DNA of 64,000 nt from Platerodrilus igneus (lineage: Eukaryota > Arthropoda > Insecta > Coleoptera > Lycidae), in contig JARFIW010001368.1 in the NCBI GenBank assembly GCA_036346225.1, positions 62,001 through 126,000 on the forward strand. Direction: 5' to 3'. The notes beneath the pieces are model-generated. The model had not been told where the DNA came from. It was given only the letters and a program-made list of their open reading frames with translations, and searched no databases. The position numbers were made by a program, and so were the translations under genes. Positions 20,059 to 32,855 of the stretch are shown in pieces (the first letter of the stretch is position 1; each line of letters opens with the position of its first letter).

Positions 20059-21714
20059 ATCAATGTGTTCTTATAGACTGACGAATAATTTGATAAATTA
20101 TATGCTGCAGATGTATTTTAGTATATTGTGTTGTAATGTAGTTGTATGTTATTTTGTGATAGCACAAAAATCACATTACGGACAAATTTGGGGGGTTAGA
20201 CCTCATAGGTGAAGCACAAAAGTTACTTAAATTGTCTGCCTATTCAAAATGTATAAATATTTTTCTATCATACACTATTTCGTCCACTTGGTTTAATATT
20301 CATGTGCGCATTTTATTTTAATTTTGCCTTCTTTGTTATTAAACAACAAATTCTACAAAACATTCTTCTCTTCACATTCTAGCTCTCGATCAGGTCGTTT
20401 ACTTGCGCTGGTTAAACGAACAAATTACAAAAAAATTAATTTGTGTAATTATTTAAGCTTTCCAAATTGTAGATACTTTGTCTCCATGAGTAAACTGATA
20501 TTTATTTTTATAGTATATTCGTCGTGTTAGCTTAAAACTTAAAACTTCTAAACCATTGTTAATGTAGCGGCCATTTTAATTATTGTTATATACTCCATTT
20601 CAGTTAAAAAAGTAGTAGATAGTGTTTAGGTTTATTATTGTCTGCCATTTTTTACCGGTTGCCATTAAAAGTTCGCGATCGTAGTATCTTTGAGTTCAAC
20701 AAAGATAGTGTTATTTTTGACTAGATGGGAACATTTCCTTCTCTCATAAACTGCTAGTCCGTAAGAATTTCTTACTCAAGCAAGATGTTCAAATACAGTT
20801 GTTGTTTTTGGCTTAGTAGTAATAGGAAGAAATTATTTCCTCAATTCGTTATAATTTGCAATCCTTGTCGTATAAATGTCTAAGTATTGTTTATATGATA
20901 AAGTATAGCTTCAAGAACATATTTCTTAAGTTTTAAAATTGATACGGCTAGAAAATTCTTCAGAATCCAAAGTACAGTTCATTTGTTTTAATTTTAGGAA
21001 GATGTCAAATGTAGTAATAAAGTGTTTGCAACTGTATGCAAATGAATACTTAGAAAATTGCTTTAAGGTTACTGTCATTTAACACATAAAGGTTGGCAGT
21101 TCTGTAGGATGTTGTCACTAATTCCTCTTGCCAATAAGAATATTCGCGTATCTTACATTGAATATATTATAATGTAATCTAGCATTGGCAATGTAGCATT
21201 TATACAGTTGTGATGTCATCCTAAAGTCAAAGCGAATGGACTATATCGACATTACTACTTGGAAGTCCTATTAATCGCAACATAGCACTTTAAGTCATTG
21301 TATTTATACAAATTGCCTTTATTATTGATGTTTTTGAAACGGTATTATTCCAAAGGTCCTTCATATGTATAATAAACTTCAAGAAAACGAAACTTGCAAG
21401 CACTAATTACATTACTTCGCAAAGTACATCAAGATTAGTTAACAACCATTTTACTTTTTTTCTGTTTGTAGTTGCATTGACGCGAGAAAGACAGAGCATC
21501 GCATCAATCGGCATTCCTAGTTGTCATGAACAACAAGCTTCTACAAAGCTGATATTTTTTTAATGTAAATGTGAGCACGCCGTAAAAGCTAAACAAAGTT
21601 ACAAAACCGCTTAGTTTCGAGCTCAAGCAACGGTAAATCCATTAGCCTTCCTTTTCTTGCATCTGTTGTGTGCAGCTGTACATTTCTGTTGCATATTATG
21701 TCAATGTGTTTATT
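20059..21714 (-). promoter_or_regulatory. Conserved 5' flank of zinc-finger copy 2
   Basis: It matches 40108-41718 upstream of copy 3 at high identity over about 1.6 kb. The match ends sharply after TGTTGCATATT. There is no long open frame. It probably holds the promoter and any untranslated exons. The main difference is an extra block of about 25 bp near 21510-21535 that copy 3 lacks. Confidence 0.6.
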
Positions 21715-21848
21715 AAATAAAGCGAGGTTTATTTATTTTAATCATGAGTTGGGTTAAACTTCCAGTTTACCATAGCAATTGTCTTATCAGTTGCACGTTT
21801 ACAATTTGAGACTGTAGTGTGTGTTATAACGCGATTAATTCTTTACAA

Positions 21849-22330
21849 TTGTTGGGCGCCGTAACTAATAAATAAACAAGGAGACTTCTTACCTCAGGTT
21901 CGTGGATCCTAGGAATTGTGCAGCAACAAAACCAAATCAAATAAAGCACGAACGTGACACTAATTATTTTAATGAAAATTCAATATCATAATAATACAAA
22001 ATATGACTTTAAATTACACCACCTGCATCACCCGTCACTACGATTTAAAATACTACAGTTTATTAAATCTTACGAAGTCTATTACACATATTTTACCAAT
22101 TCAAACACTCTGGTGTAGGTTTAATAGATAAAACTACCCCGTACGGAAGCGTTGCAGCGTCTGACCGCTTCAACGTCTACCATCCAACTCTCTCTGCTAA
22201 ATCTAGTGCCTGCGGCATCACAAGTTATCGTTTCCTATTACCCATTACGCTACATTTCTAATTCTACAGGGTGATTACTGCAAGTACATATAACTAAGGG
22301 AGCTTGATATGTTACATAACCCCCTTTTTA
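21849..22330 (-). repeat. Possible solo LTR with primer-site and purine-tract remnants
   Basis: Read on the minus strand, AAAAAGGGGG (22321-22330) precedes TGTAACATATC, and 457 bp later TTAGTTAC is followed by GGCGCCCAAC (21849-21858), the core of a tRNA-Lys primer site. The ends GTAAC/GTTAC are inverted. No second copy lies in the window, so this is tentative. The region between (about 21860-22315) has no coding frame. Confidence 0.35.
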
Positions 22331-22391
22331 AAAATTGAACTAATAGTAAATTGTGAAATTTAAAACTAAGCTAACATATATCCAATGCTCC

Positions 22392-24870
22392 GGCAGTACT
22401 AGTGCACATCCCTGAAGCTGACTTTCACCCGGGTGTTCATGAGTTTAGCTCTCGTGAACACACCACCACTTTAGGTCTCATTTGGTCTTTTGCTACAGAT
22501 CGCTTTATGTATTCAATTTCACATTCAAATCCATTCAGTAGAGAAATTACAAAAAGAGTAATACGGTATGAAATTTCTCGTATTTTTTTTTACCCAATTG
22601 GCCTTCTTTCACCTTGCACATTAGGTGCAAAAATCATTTTACAGCAATTGTGGCTAGAAAAGTTATCTTGGGATGATCCCATTCCCACTAAAATTTGTTG
22701 CAAATGGATTTCTTATCGTAACGATCTCGTAGGTATTTATGACCTGAAATAACTCGTCTTGTTTTATGTGCAAATCCGATTGACATTTTGCTTCACGGTT
22801 TTTGTGACGCTTCTCTTAGTGCTTATGGGCCATAAATATTTTTCCGTTTCGTTGATGCAAATAGTAACGTCCAAGTTCATTTGCTTTGTGCAAAGGCAAG
22901 AGTTGCTTCTTTAAAGCTCATGACCATACCAAAGCTCAAACTTTGTGGTGCACTTCTTCTTACTAAACTTGCAGACCAAGTCCTGAAGGCTTTGGATCTA
23001 CAAATTTCAACGTTCATCTTCTGGTGCGACTTCACAATTGTTTTGGGATGGCTTAAAACCAGTCCCAATTTGCTAAATACTTTTGTCTGTAATCGTGTTG
23101 TCGAAATCCAAGGATTGGCTCCGGATGCTGCATGGCGACATGTTTCTACAAAATCTAATCCGGCAGATTTGTTGTCTCGGGGAACATCTATTCAAACCTT
23201 AAACTAATCCAATCTTTGGTGATTTGGTCCATCATGGTTGGCCAAAGATGTATTTCACTGGCCTACTTCTAGGCCATCTGCTTCAGAGCTTCCAGAGCTC
23301 AAAACAGTATCTCGTTTTCTTCTAGTTACTCACCTTTCTCTATTTCAAGAGTTTTCAAGTCTTACTCGTCTTGAAAGGGTTTTATCCTATTGTCTGCGTT
23401 TCTATCATAATTGTTTGTGTCCTAAGGGTAAACGTCCCTTACGCCCTCTAATGCCAAAAGAATTAAACAAATCTTTATTAGTATTAGTTAAACTCGCTTA
23501 AGCTGAATCATTTGCAAATGAGTTCAAGCTCCTCTCCTAAAATAAACCCTTACAGAGTGCTTCATCCCTGCTAAGCCTTAATCCTTTCTTAAATTCTACA
23601 AGAATAATTCGTGTTGGAGTTAGATTGAAAAATTCTCAATTTTCCTTTGACAAAAAACATCCGATTCTTCTGTCAGCGAAGCATCCGTTATCAAAACTCA
23701 TTATTGCGCGTGAACATGTTCGGCTGTTGCACGCTGGTCCTCAGCAATTACTTTCTTCTCTACGTGGCAAATTTTGGATTACTTCCGGCCGCAGTCTAAC
23801 AAAACAAATTGTCCATCGTTGCATGAAATGCTTCAGATTTCATCCAAAACTAACTAAGCCAATTATGGGTGATTTGCCTGCATCTCGAGTTGAACAATCG
23901 CGCCCATTTTATTTTACTGGTATCGATTTTCTTGGTCCAGTTCTAATCAATGACCGAAAAGGTCGTAGATGCAAGGTGTCAAAGTCTTACATATGTTAAT
24001 ATGTTTGCTTCTCAACCAAGGCCGTTCATCTTATACTGGTGAAGGACTTGTGTACAGATGGTTTTTTACTTTCATTTTGAAGATTTGTATCTCGTCGTGG
24101 TAGACCTCTTCACGTCTACTCCGATAATAGTAAGAATTTCGTTTGTGCAAGCTCAGAGTTGCATGAGCTGAAGGAATCACATGGCACTTCGTGCCTGCCC
24201 ATAACCGCCATTCTGGAGGATTATGGGAGGCAGGAATAAAGTCCTGCAAGTATCATTTGAAACGCATAATAGGTAAATGTATTTTAACTTACGAAGAATT
24301 AAGTACGTTCTGAATACAGGTTGAAGCTATTTTAAATTCTACACCCTTGGGTCCAATTTCCTGTTATCCAAATGACCTATAACTTCTCACTCTGTCACAC
24401 TTCTTGATTGGCAGGTTGTTAACTTCAATATCAGATCCAGATGTATCTGATCTTAGTGAATCTCGTTTATCGATATTTCAAAAAATACAATAAATGAATC
24501 AACATTTATGGAAACGATGGAGTCTTGAGTACATCTCGGAACTTCAACAACGCCAAAAATCGAAAACTCAACAGTCAGACCTCCAGCAAGGCACCCTCGT
24601 TTTGATCAAGGAAGAAAATGCGCCTTTTCTGAACTGAAAGTTGGGGAGAATTATTCAATTGTGTCTTGGCTCCGATAATGTGAATCGTGTGGCGTCTGTG
24701 CGTACCGCTTCAGGTGTAGTGCGTCGATCTTTTTCTAAACTCTGTCCACTGCCGGTGGAACCACAAGTGCGTGAGTGATTTGCGCTCAACATCATTTGTA
24801 AGCCTATGGGCTTCTTGTTTATTGTAAATTTATTTTCTAACAAATTTCCAATTTGCCGGGAGTAAGTTAG
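22392..24870 (+). pseudogene. Pao-like pol remnant: RT end, RNase H, integrase
   Basis: Pieces appear in order: RT connection (HTTTLGLIWSFATDRFMYS), thumb (FYPIGLLSPCTLGAKII), RNase H (HGFCDAS; IFWCDFTIVLGWL; STKSNPADLLSRG) and the integrase zinc region (HVRLLHAGPQQLL, HRCMKCFRF). MGDLPASRVEQSRPFYFTGI follows, with a catalytic Asp in IDFLGPV. The C-terminal box is LVLIKEENAPF. Stops and frameshifts separate every piece. It differs from BEL-A and BEL-B, so it is a third BEL/Pao lineage. Gag, protease and the RT active site are missing. Confidence 0.8.
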
Positions 24871-24963
24871 AAATTAAATATTTTGTATAATTTCTTTGAT
24901 TAGTTGTATATATTATTTACTGTTTCTACTTGATCATGTGTTACGTTATTCTTGGGAAGCCAC

Positions 24964-26504
24964 GTTCGGCGCCAAATTTATGCTACGTTACTCGTGTAGC
25001 CGTGCGTAACACAAAGAAATCACGGAATGACCGGGCTCAATCGGAGATTAGGGGGGGGTTGTAGAAAGTAGACTAACATTTACTGTACGCGGCTGTAAGA
25101 AATTAGTAATTGTACCTGTAAAAAAAAGAATTAGAATAGCAACCTGCAATAAAAAAAAAATTAAGCATAAGTAATTCTGTACTGAAAAAAAATGTAAATA
25201 GACTGTTTGAATAATCTCTATAATATAGTAACGATAAAAGCAATATAAAAATTTTTAGTACAAAGTGAGGTAAGATTGGGGAGTACCAGAAACGTTTCCT
25301 CACACACCAATTAACATAAATCAAGACAAAAATTTTAACAAAAGATAAATAGATAAGACACAATTGCCATGAGTAATCTAGTAGTATTAGTTTTTTTTGT
25401 TTTCTCTTTTTTTTCCAATAGTCTGCACTTCTATTGTAAAAAGTATCAACACGACAAAGAATATTGCAAAACAAACGGATAGATATTTAAAGAAAGAAAA
25501 CAAGTAGTAAATAGTTCACTTACAGAAAGTCCTGCAGTAACGAAGTATTTCACCCTTGACTGTGATGGGGTTGATAGGATTTAGTACACTTTACACTAAC
25601 GAAGCACTTCACCACACTTCACTGATGTTAGCAACAGACACCATCATACTAATGGAACCATGTGGCACTGATAACTTTCTTGTTAATTCTATTTTCTGAG
25701 ACAATAATTCCGAAATATTTTGTAACACAAATCGCAAAAATTGTAATAAAAATTTAGAATTTAGAATCGCGTCATTTGTAAGCTGGAATCACTGTAACAT
25801 GTTAGTTGCCAAACACGTTTTTACCTTACCTGGCCAACATTATTGTTAAGAGAGATAGTGCACGAAGATATGTCTGTAACCTCATTTCAAAAACAAAATG
25901 GGAAAGCATGTTACAGAATTAATTTGCTAATTAATACGTTGACAACTCAATAAGTATCTTGCACTAAGAAAAAAAAAGACGAGCTGTACATCGTATTTAC
26001 TTGTTTGTAATCGCAGTTACCGTTCTTGCACTTTAAGTACAATACGTTGTAATACGATGGCGAAGCCACAATGAGTGAAGAACGGGTATCACTAAGTAAG
26101 TTCGTCAGATGTTCCGTAACGCACGTTATTTCAAAGGAAAACTCAACAATTTAAGGAACAAAGAAACACTCCAAACCTCGACATTTATAGGAACCAAGAA
26201 CAATTAAAGTTAGTAATTTACTTATTATTAAATGCGAGGTAAATTTCACATATCATTAATACGGAATGCAATTAATATCTATCAACAAAGGACAAACTAC
26301 AACTCCTAACACGCTAATCTGTTTATAAAATAGTTGTTAACATAACACCTGAGCGTCTCTTATCTCGACTTGATAATAGCATAAGGAACCAAAATTTATA
26401 AGACGAATAATTCAATTTATTTATTAATGAAAATCGACGTTATACAACCAGCTATACAAAACGATGTGTTTTAAGTACGCTGACATTAAGGGAACGTAAC
26501 ACAT
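24964..26504 (-). repeat. Possible 5' LTR and primer site of a minus-strand LTR element
   Basis: On the minus strand the sequence TGTTACGTTCCC (from 26504) runs to ACGTAGCA (24989), giving TG...CA ends with inverted ACGT tips. TGGCGCCGAACGTGGC follows six bases later and resembles a tRNA-Lys primer site. The internal part of that element is not seen; the Pao pol to the left has the opposite direction. There is no coding frame inside. Tentative. Confidence 0.35.
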
Positions 26505-26785
26505 GATTGGTTGATTAGTATTATACACTGTTTAATTTTAGTTAACTAGTTTACCTACAAGCGCATCGTTCAAACGTAGTATTTGCTTTTCTTTGTAAAG
26601 AACTGCATCATCTCAATTCATTTCACGTCACTTCTCAATGTACTCTCGCGCAACAAACATGTAGACGCTAACAGTTCTAGCTGTTTAATTTATAAAGTAT
26701 ATTCAGTTGTCAATCATGTAACCATTCGCAGTCTATATCTACAATTTACGTGCAAAAAATGCATTAATTACTTCTCGATTATAAT

Positions 26786-27113
26786 TTCACCAGTGAAGGT
26801 TTGTCTAAGCTTATTAAATTATTGATGAGCCGCCATCCTTCCAACATTCTTGCCCACAATATTGTCGAACGAATGTTTGGGATATGGAAACGGCGATTCC
26901 CATGTCTTAGAAAAACGTTAAGTACAACTGTTGAAACATCAGCTGCTATAATATGTGCCACTGCAGTGCTACATAATATGAATTTAAAGTACAATTTAGA
27001 AGACATGGTTGATGAGCTTTTGCTACCTGAAGATGATGTTAATGAAAATATAGTTCCTCAGAATGTTGCAGGGTTGGCATTTAGGCGAACATTTATAGCA
27101 ACACATTTTTAAA
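26786..27113 (+). pseudogene. Second Harbinger transposase, C-terminal fragment (Harbinger-2)
   Basis: About 105 residues carry the end of the DDE domain, with the catalytic Glu in NIVERMFGIWKRRFPCL and the helix IICATAVLHNMNLKYN. These are typical of HARBI1-like enzymes. The rest of the gene is absent to the left, where the possible LTR ends at 26504. The conserved protein ends normally with a stop at 27110, so only the 3' part survives. Confidence 0.8.
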
Positions 27114-27329
27114 TGACTACAATGCTGGTAATAAACATAGAAATCAAAAATATATTTCAAGTTTTTTTTTTATATTTATAAGTACCTGTAAAATCATAAT
27201 GTTTATCAATAAAATAATATTAATATGTTAGTAATTAATTATAGGATTAGAAATGTTATAATATTTACAAAGTAATTCAACTATAGAAAATATTTCTCTT
27301 AAAATATAAGCATTAATACAAACCTAATT

Positions 27330-27531
27330 TAAAATAAACTATTCCTGCATAAAAAATTTTTTTCTTTTAACATTTCTAGTCGAAGCTTTTGATATTCCGC
27401 TTCGGCTGTAGCTGATTCCATGCGTATCTTGTGGAGTGCTCTTTGTTGTTCTATGGATTCATTTAATTTTTGAAAACGAAGCTCCTTTTATTTGCAATCC
27501 TTCTACTCCATTTATTAAACCTACTTCCGCG
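27330..27531 (-). pseudogene. Harbinger-2 SANT-partner C-terminus
   Basis: The minus strand reads a Lys/Glu-rich coiled coil (RMESATAEAEYQKLRLEML) like the C-terminus of the Harbinger-1 partner at 17794. It lies convergent to the transposase end at 27113, as in Harbinger elements. A stop breaks it, and solo LTR 2 interrupts it at 27532. Confidence 0.6.
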
Positions 27532-28070
27532 AGTTAAGGATCGGGCCTTTGGAGCAGTGTTTTTAAAAACGTTTCCAAACTCTTAACAAATTTATTTATC
27601 TTAAAACAGAAATTAACATGGAATTTTGAATAACTGTGAAAATAACTTTAATTCAAAAACATTTAATTAATTGTAATAAGGTGAGTAGCTTGAACAACGT
27701 ATGGAATTCGAAGACTGACTGCCGTGCCTTGAGCTTCCGGGCTTTTTATAATAACTTGCCCCTCACACGCCTGTGGGAACTTGCAGATCTCATGTCTGCT
27801 TTTCTCTTAATTCTACACTTTATTACATTGTAACAATCTTATTTCTAGGTAATTACGGTATGTTAACCGTCTGTGACCTGCCACCTGCAGTATCACTGCC
27901 TTCTCGGATACAAAGTTGCATATCCGTTCTCATGAACTGTTAATAACCTCTCTGGGTTATCCTTGTATTAGAATGTTGCAATGAACTTATACTTTATTTA
28001 ACAATTTCTAATAATTCCTATTAGATTCAATATATTCAATATACATAGGTAAATTGGAGGATACATAACT
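27532..28070 (-). repeat. Solo LTR 2 of the errantivirus-like Gypsy family
   Basis: AGTTAAGG...CATAACT, flanked by the target duplication CGCG (27528-27531 and 28071-28074). It is highly similar to the LTR of the full element at 57296-57803, including the TATAAAA box and the TCAGTC initiator on the minus strand. It interrupts Harbinger-2. Confidence 0.9.
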
Positions 28071-28549
28071 CGCGTTGAGATGAAGTAATATTAGTTAATG
28101 ATTCTACAATTAATCATTTATACTATTTTACATGTATGTATGTTTGTGTATTTATAGGTTCTGATGAAGGTTGTATATTTATCAATACATAAAGGATTAT
28201 GTACATGCATACAATTATGATAAAAAAAATAATAAGTGGTATAAAAAATAACTGACAAAATTTAAATGACATACTGTAAAACTACGCAAATATAGTCCAC
28301 ATTTCTGAATTTTTACTTAAAACTAGTTTAATTGAAGCAGAATTCTTTTCAACAGTTTTTCGTCTGTTTCTGGTTTGTTTTAAAGCCTATTAGTCATAAA
28401 CGGTGTTAAATAAGGATTTTGAAATATATATTAGTTATTAAACATTGGACCATTGTTGTATGTGCTGTTGACAACTATGGTCCACAGCGTGCCATTCAGT
28501 TGACAAATGCTCCATCATCCTTCGTGAATTTTACTATCTCGCCTTCATA

Positions 28550-29275
28550 TTAAACTGCTACAAAGTCGCCCGGTTTTGGGATGTAGTCATCACCATTCAA
28601 TGGGACGTCTTCTATTGCAAGATCTTCAGTTAGTTCCCCTGAAAGATTTGAAGAGGATTCAAAAGCATAGGAAATTTTAGATTCCCCAGCTTTACTTTCA
28701 CTGTCGGACTCCAACTTCTTCTTTCTTGGTTTGTTCTTCTTGTTCTTTGAAGTTGAAGGAACATTTTTGTTCTTTAAAGTGGAAAGGGAAGACATTTGCT
28801 GTAATTCCTCTGCAGAAACGCTCTTTCCTGCCACAATGTTTAGTCTCTTCTTTCTATCTTTACTCTTACTCTGATCAACAATTTACTTCCGTTATTCTTC
28901 TAGATATTGTACATTTGATTGTGTAAAAAGTTCTGGATCTGCAGGTTCACCGACGTTCTTGAAAGAAGGCAATCGTTGCAGAACCGGAGTTGCATTTGTG
29001 GGAAAAACTCCTGTTTTCGTAAAGCCAGCTCTCAGATTTTAATCAGAGTTTTTCTGAATTCTTTCCCACAAATTGTTTAGTAAAAAAGGTAACCCCCTTT
29101 TAAGTATAATGAGCGATCTCAGCCCTTTCGGAGATATTTTCCATTCATCTAAAATTTGGCGCCATTGACATTTTAGTTGTTTAAAATAGGCCACATCTAA
29201 GGGCTGCAACAAATGGGTGCTGTTTGAAGGGAGAGCCACAAATGCAATGTTATGCTAATTGCATGATTTCAGAAC
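28550..29275 (-). pseudogene. Pogo-like transposase, end of DDE domain and C-terminus
   Basis: The minus-strand frame near 29275-29039 carries FVALPSNSTHLLQPLDVAYF, the third catalytic Asp region of pogo/Tigger transposases, then LKCQWRQILDEWK. The last frame (28834-28550) is a Ser/Lys-rich tail ending DDYIPKPGDFVAV. A gap and frame change between 29038 and 28835 hide part of the domain. This continues the gene whose start lies at 31960. Confidence 0.75.
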
Positions 29276-29289
29276 ATTGTTACATACTA

Positions 29290-31289
29290 AATTCCTCAAA
29301 AGGTAAATAGTATGTCTACTCTACCTTATAGGCGGCAAAGCCTCGATAGATTACGAGGGGTTCCTGTTTGACGTTTAAGCCCAGGGTAAAGAAGATGATA
29401 AATGGCTTTGAGAGAAAAAGGTCCCTGTAATGAGATCTTCCAGCCAGCTAAGCTTCTTCAACTTAGGGCTGAGCTATGAGCTGAGGTCGTAGGATGGTAT
29501 ACGATAAACAAAGAAATTTTATTGGACGCCACCGTATCTTAATGAATGTTATAATAAGAATCTATCCGAAGATCAGATACGGAAATCTTCGGAGACAAAA
29601 AAAACTTAAGACGAGCAACATATAAAAAAATACTTACTTTTGACTCTGCTATCTGGAATGGGAACGACGATCTTGTACCATCTGAAAATTTAACCACATC
29701 TAAACATTTTCAAACTAGAGCTACATTAGAGCCTAATCACTTTATCACAAAAAAAATAGATTATAAATAGATCAACTAGTCAAAATTATGCTTAAAAAAA
29801 AACATTTAAATTCAACGGCAATAATATCATTCTTCAATGCCAAAATTTCATATTTGTGATTGTTTGCTTCTATAGGACAATTACTGCTGACTTCAAAGAA
29901 AGAAAGCTTTATAACAACTTATTATTCTTTCTATTAATTTAAAAATATATATACATTGTTTGTATAAAGTTATTTGTACGGAGACCTTTAAAATAGTTTC
30001 TTTATTACAATTTAACATTAATCTCTGAATATTCATGGGACATTTTTAGTTGAATAAATTACATTAATTCTTTATAAGAAATATATGATTTTCATTTTTG
30101 TTACAATTAAATCATGATACTTAAATAGGATCCTGTTCAGTTTACAAGAATCAAGTTAAATGTTCAAAAATTATTTCTATAGATTATAGAACTATATTTT
30201 TAACAGATATATTTAATGGAATCAAAGGTCAAAAAATACTTATTGTCGGTATTAAGCTGTACTTCAGGTGTACTGTCAAAATATATTATACACTATAATT
30301 TGGCAAACAATTCTTATCGTATCACATGTTTAGTTATGCAAACATTTTAATATAACCTTGTAACTTCAAAATTATCTTATAGAAATACTTTAAAAACAAT
30401 AAGGACATTTATGCATTATTCAAATATTAAATTTTGAACTAAATTTTAAGTGTGTCAATTTAAATGACCATAAAACTTTCACAAAAATTTCGAGTATCAA
30501 CTTCAAATAAACATATTTAGAATCTTCAAAAATTATTTGCACATCGTAAATGATTGTTCCTTGAAATGAATACAGTTATAAAATGGAGGATGACTCACCG
30601 CTGAATATCTGCTTGGCAGCCGAATTTTTTTTATACATCTATGTACCTACAAATGTGCTTGCGCGCAGCTGACGCAGGTGTCCGAGCTTGACCTCAATCA
30701 TAACCAATCATATGTGGAAATTTCCACTCTCTTGCCTAGCAACAATTGAAACTGCATCTAAAGCTCAACTTTAATACTTAAAATGTTAAAACTGTAAAAC
30801 AAACTTTATACTTGATAACTTGCAACTTTCCAAACCCCAAAACTATACAACTTTAAGACTTTAGAACTTTAAGACTTTATAACTTTAGGATTTTAAGACT
30901 TGCACGTAGAAATGTATTTATGACTATATTAGGTCGATGCTACAACGAAAAATGAATCCATGGTATCCGTTGACTCCACCTTACTTCTCTCTGGGACGGC
31001 ATGTTTTATCAAAAAACCTGCAGGCCCACGTTAACACTTGTATTCGGATTACATGCTGATATCAAAATGGAGATTGACCACGAGGCTACGTTGCTTATCC
31101 TATCTACGCGCAGGAAGGGGGATATTGTATCAAGATACATACAAATAGAATAGTTCTAGAATTTTACTTTGGCTATTTATATGTAGATGGGGCCCTATGT
31201 ATGAATTCGTAATATATTTATTCTATTGCAATTTTATATTTATTGAACAGATGTATGGAACAAAGTGTATTTTTAAAAAAGCAGAAAAT
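29290..31289. other. Unassigned insertion within the pogo transposase gene
   Basis: Transposase coding stops at about 31290 and resumes at about 29275. The 2 kb between is AT-rich and has no frame or motif I recognise. No inverted ends or target duplication could be fixed by eye. It could be a long decayed intron or a foreign insertion; no other member is at hand to decide. Confidence 0.5.
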
Positions 31290-31960
31290 CGTATTTGTTA
31301 CAACATCAAGACATGTGGACTCAAAATGTCACCTTCTTTTCTGCGTAAAACTGGTAAAACTGAATTAAAAAATCAGTCTTCAAAGCTTGTTTGTGTCAAA
31401 CCAGCCTGATTTTGACCTGCTGTAGCGAGTGTTTGCTGGTCCACCCTCAGTTCATGTTGTCCACAACTATTTGGACTTGTAATTGGCATATGGAGGCAAA
31501 ACGTCTCCAGCTTCATTCCCACATATCATTATACTAAAAGCTGCTTTTTTCGAGTTTTTAATGGGTTTAGGGTACTTGCAACCACGTTTCATTAACACTA
31601 TCTTTATGTCTAGGTCATCGACCAGATTCGTCTCATCATAGTTGTAGATGAGATGAAGTGAACTGCCATCCTGCAAAGTGACTGGATTGTTTCTACATCT
31701 ACAACAACCCTTACACGCTTAATATTGCTACAGAACCTCTGAGAAAGTTCTTGATTGTGGCGTTTCAAAAACATGTCTGGCCATGTTTTTCCAGGGACAT
31801 TATTCTGGAATTGGTTCGCAATCACACCTTTTTTGTCTAAATACATTTTTACGATGCACCTTAAATCAAAACTTGTTATTGGAAATCCGAAGTTACACAT
31901 TTTTTGGCGGATAAACATTGCTTCCTCTGTTAAAAAAAAACACATTGACGACTACGTGCC
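31290..31960 (-). pseudogene. Pogo-like transposase, DNA-binding and first DDE part
   Basis: Minus-strand frames carry the CENP-B/HTH-like region (FGFPITSFDLRCIVKMYLDK; TWPDMFLKRHNQELSQRF) and then the start of the DDE domain with the first Asp in IYNYDETNLVDDLD. KNSKKAAFSIMICGNEAGDV and, after a stop, TEGGPANTRYSRSKSGWF follow. The second-Asp region survives as EGDILSPH. One frameshift near 31640 and several stops break it. The upstream N-terminus toward 32120 is too decayed to fix a start. Confidence 0.8.
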
Positions 31961-32607
31961 TAATATTGTTTTGTCGAATTGCCTTCAACCTCAAAATAAT
32001 ATTTTATGCTTTTCAGAAGCTTCACGTTATGCAAACACATTGTTTTTTGTCAACTGGCATAGTTCCATATTACGATCACTATACACCTTGTAACCACATC
32101 CCCCTATCTTCCTTCTAGACACTTTATCATATGATGAACTTCTTGTGCAAAATAACATGCTTTTGAAGAATGGTTCAAAGAATTGTTTCGACAATAGGTG
32201 AATTCAAAGTATAAGATTTAAAATTTCTTACAATTAACCTCCAAATTTTCGTAAATAGAAACTTAACAATATCTGAAATACATAACAGTAATAAATATAG
32301 CAGCACTGAAACTAAATAAGACCTTGAAGTAATATGTTTAAATAAAAGTTAATAGCTGATGCAACAGACATAATCTTGTTGATTGAAAATAAATTTCTGT
32401 ACAACCAAAACTAGGGAAACCGTCTGCTGGTGGAGACCAGGAACTAACACCTTTATATAATCACGTATCACAATTTAGTTGACAAGCACTAGATACCGCC
32501 AGCGGCTGCATTAGAGGTATTTTGGTTTGAAAGTGCGTTTAGACTAAAGTTGCGTAGTTTTACGGTACTTCAAAAAACACAACATCCAAACCTATACAAA
32601 ATAGTTT

Positions 32608-32791
32608 TGTTATATTTAGTATCATTTATTGTCATAACTTATAATTTAGTACAAGAGATTAGCTTATGTCTACACTTCATGATTTACTATTAAGAACTGC
32701 CAGCCGCCTGTATTGGACTCGCGCTCCCTACTCTTCTATGTACGAGTGCCTCTTATGGCAGCGGACCTTACTACTCACTATTACTACAACA
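32608..32791 (-). repeat. 3' LTR of the K02A2.6-like Gypsy
   Basis: Matches 37128-37311 over its full length with only a few differences. The minus-strand purine tract adjoins it at 32792-32804. Confidence 0.9.
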
Positions 32792-32855
32792 TCTTCCCTT
32801 TTTTAACAGAAGGCAATATTTTACAATTTTTATAAATCTTAATCCTACCCTTATT

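Larger units (their letters stand above)
28274..32565 (-). mobile_element. Pogo/Tigger-like DNA transposon with internal insertion
   Basis: The termini are inverted copies of C(C/T)GTAAAACTACGCAA, flanked by the target dinucleotide TA (28272-28273 and 32566-32567). The transposase is on the minus strand, split by about 2 kb of unrelated sequence. The DDE and C-terminal motifs match the pogo type with D-D-D residues. Confidence 0.85.

Noticed and set aside
25103..25474. 123-codon minus-strand frame
   Set aside because: Low-complexity Phe/Leu/Tyr-rich translation of AT-rich DNA, no domain, inside a possible LTR.
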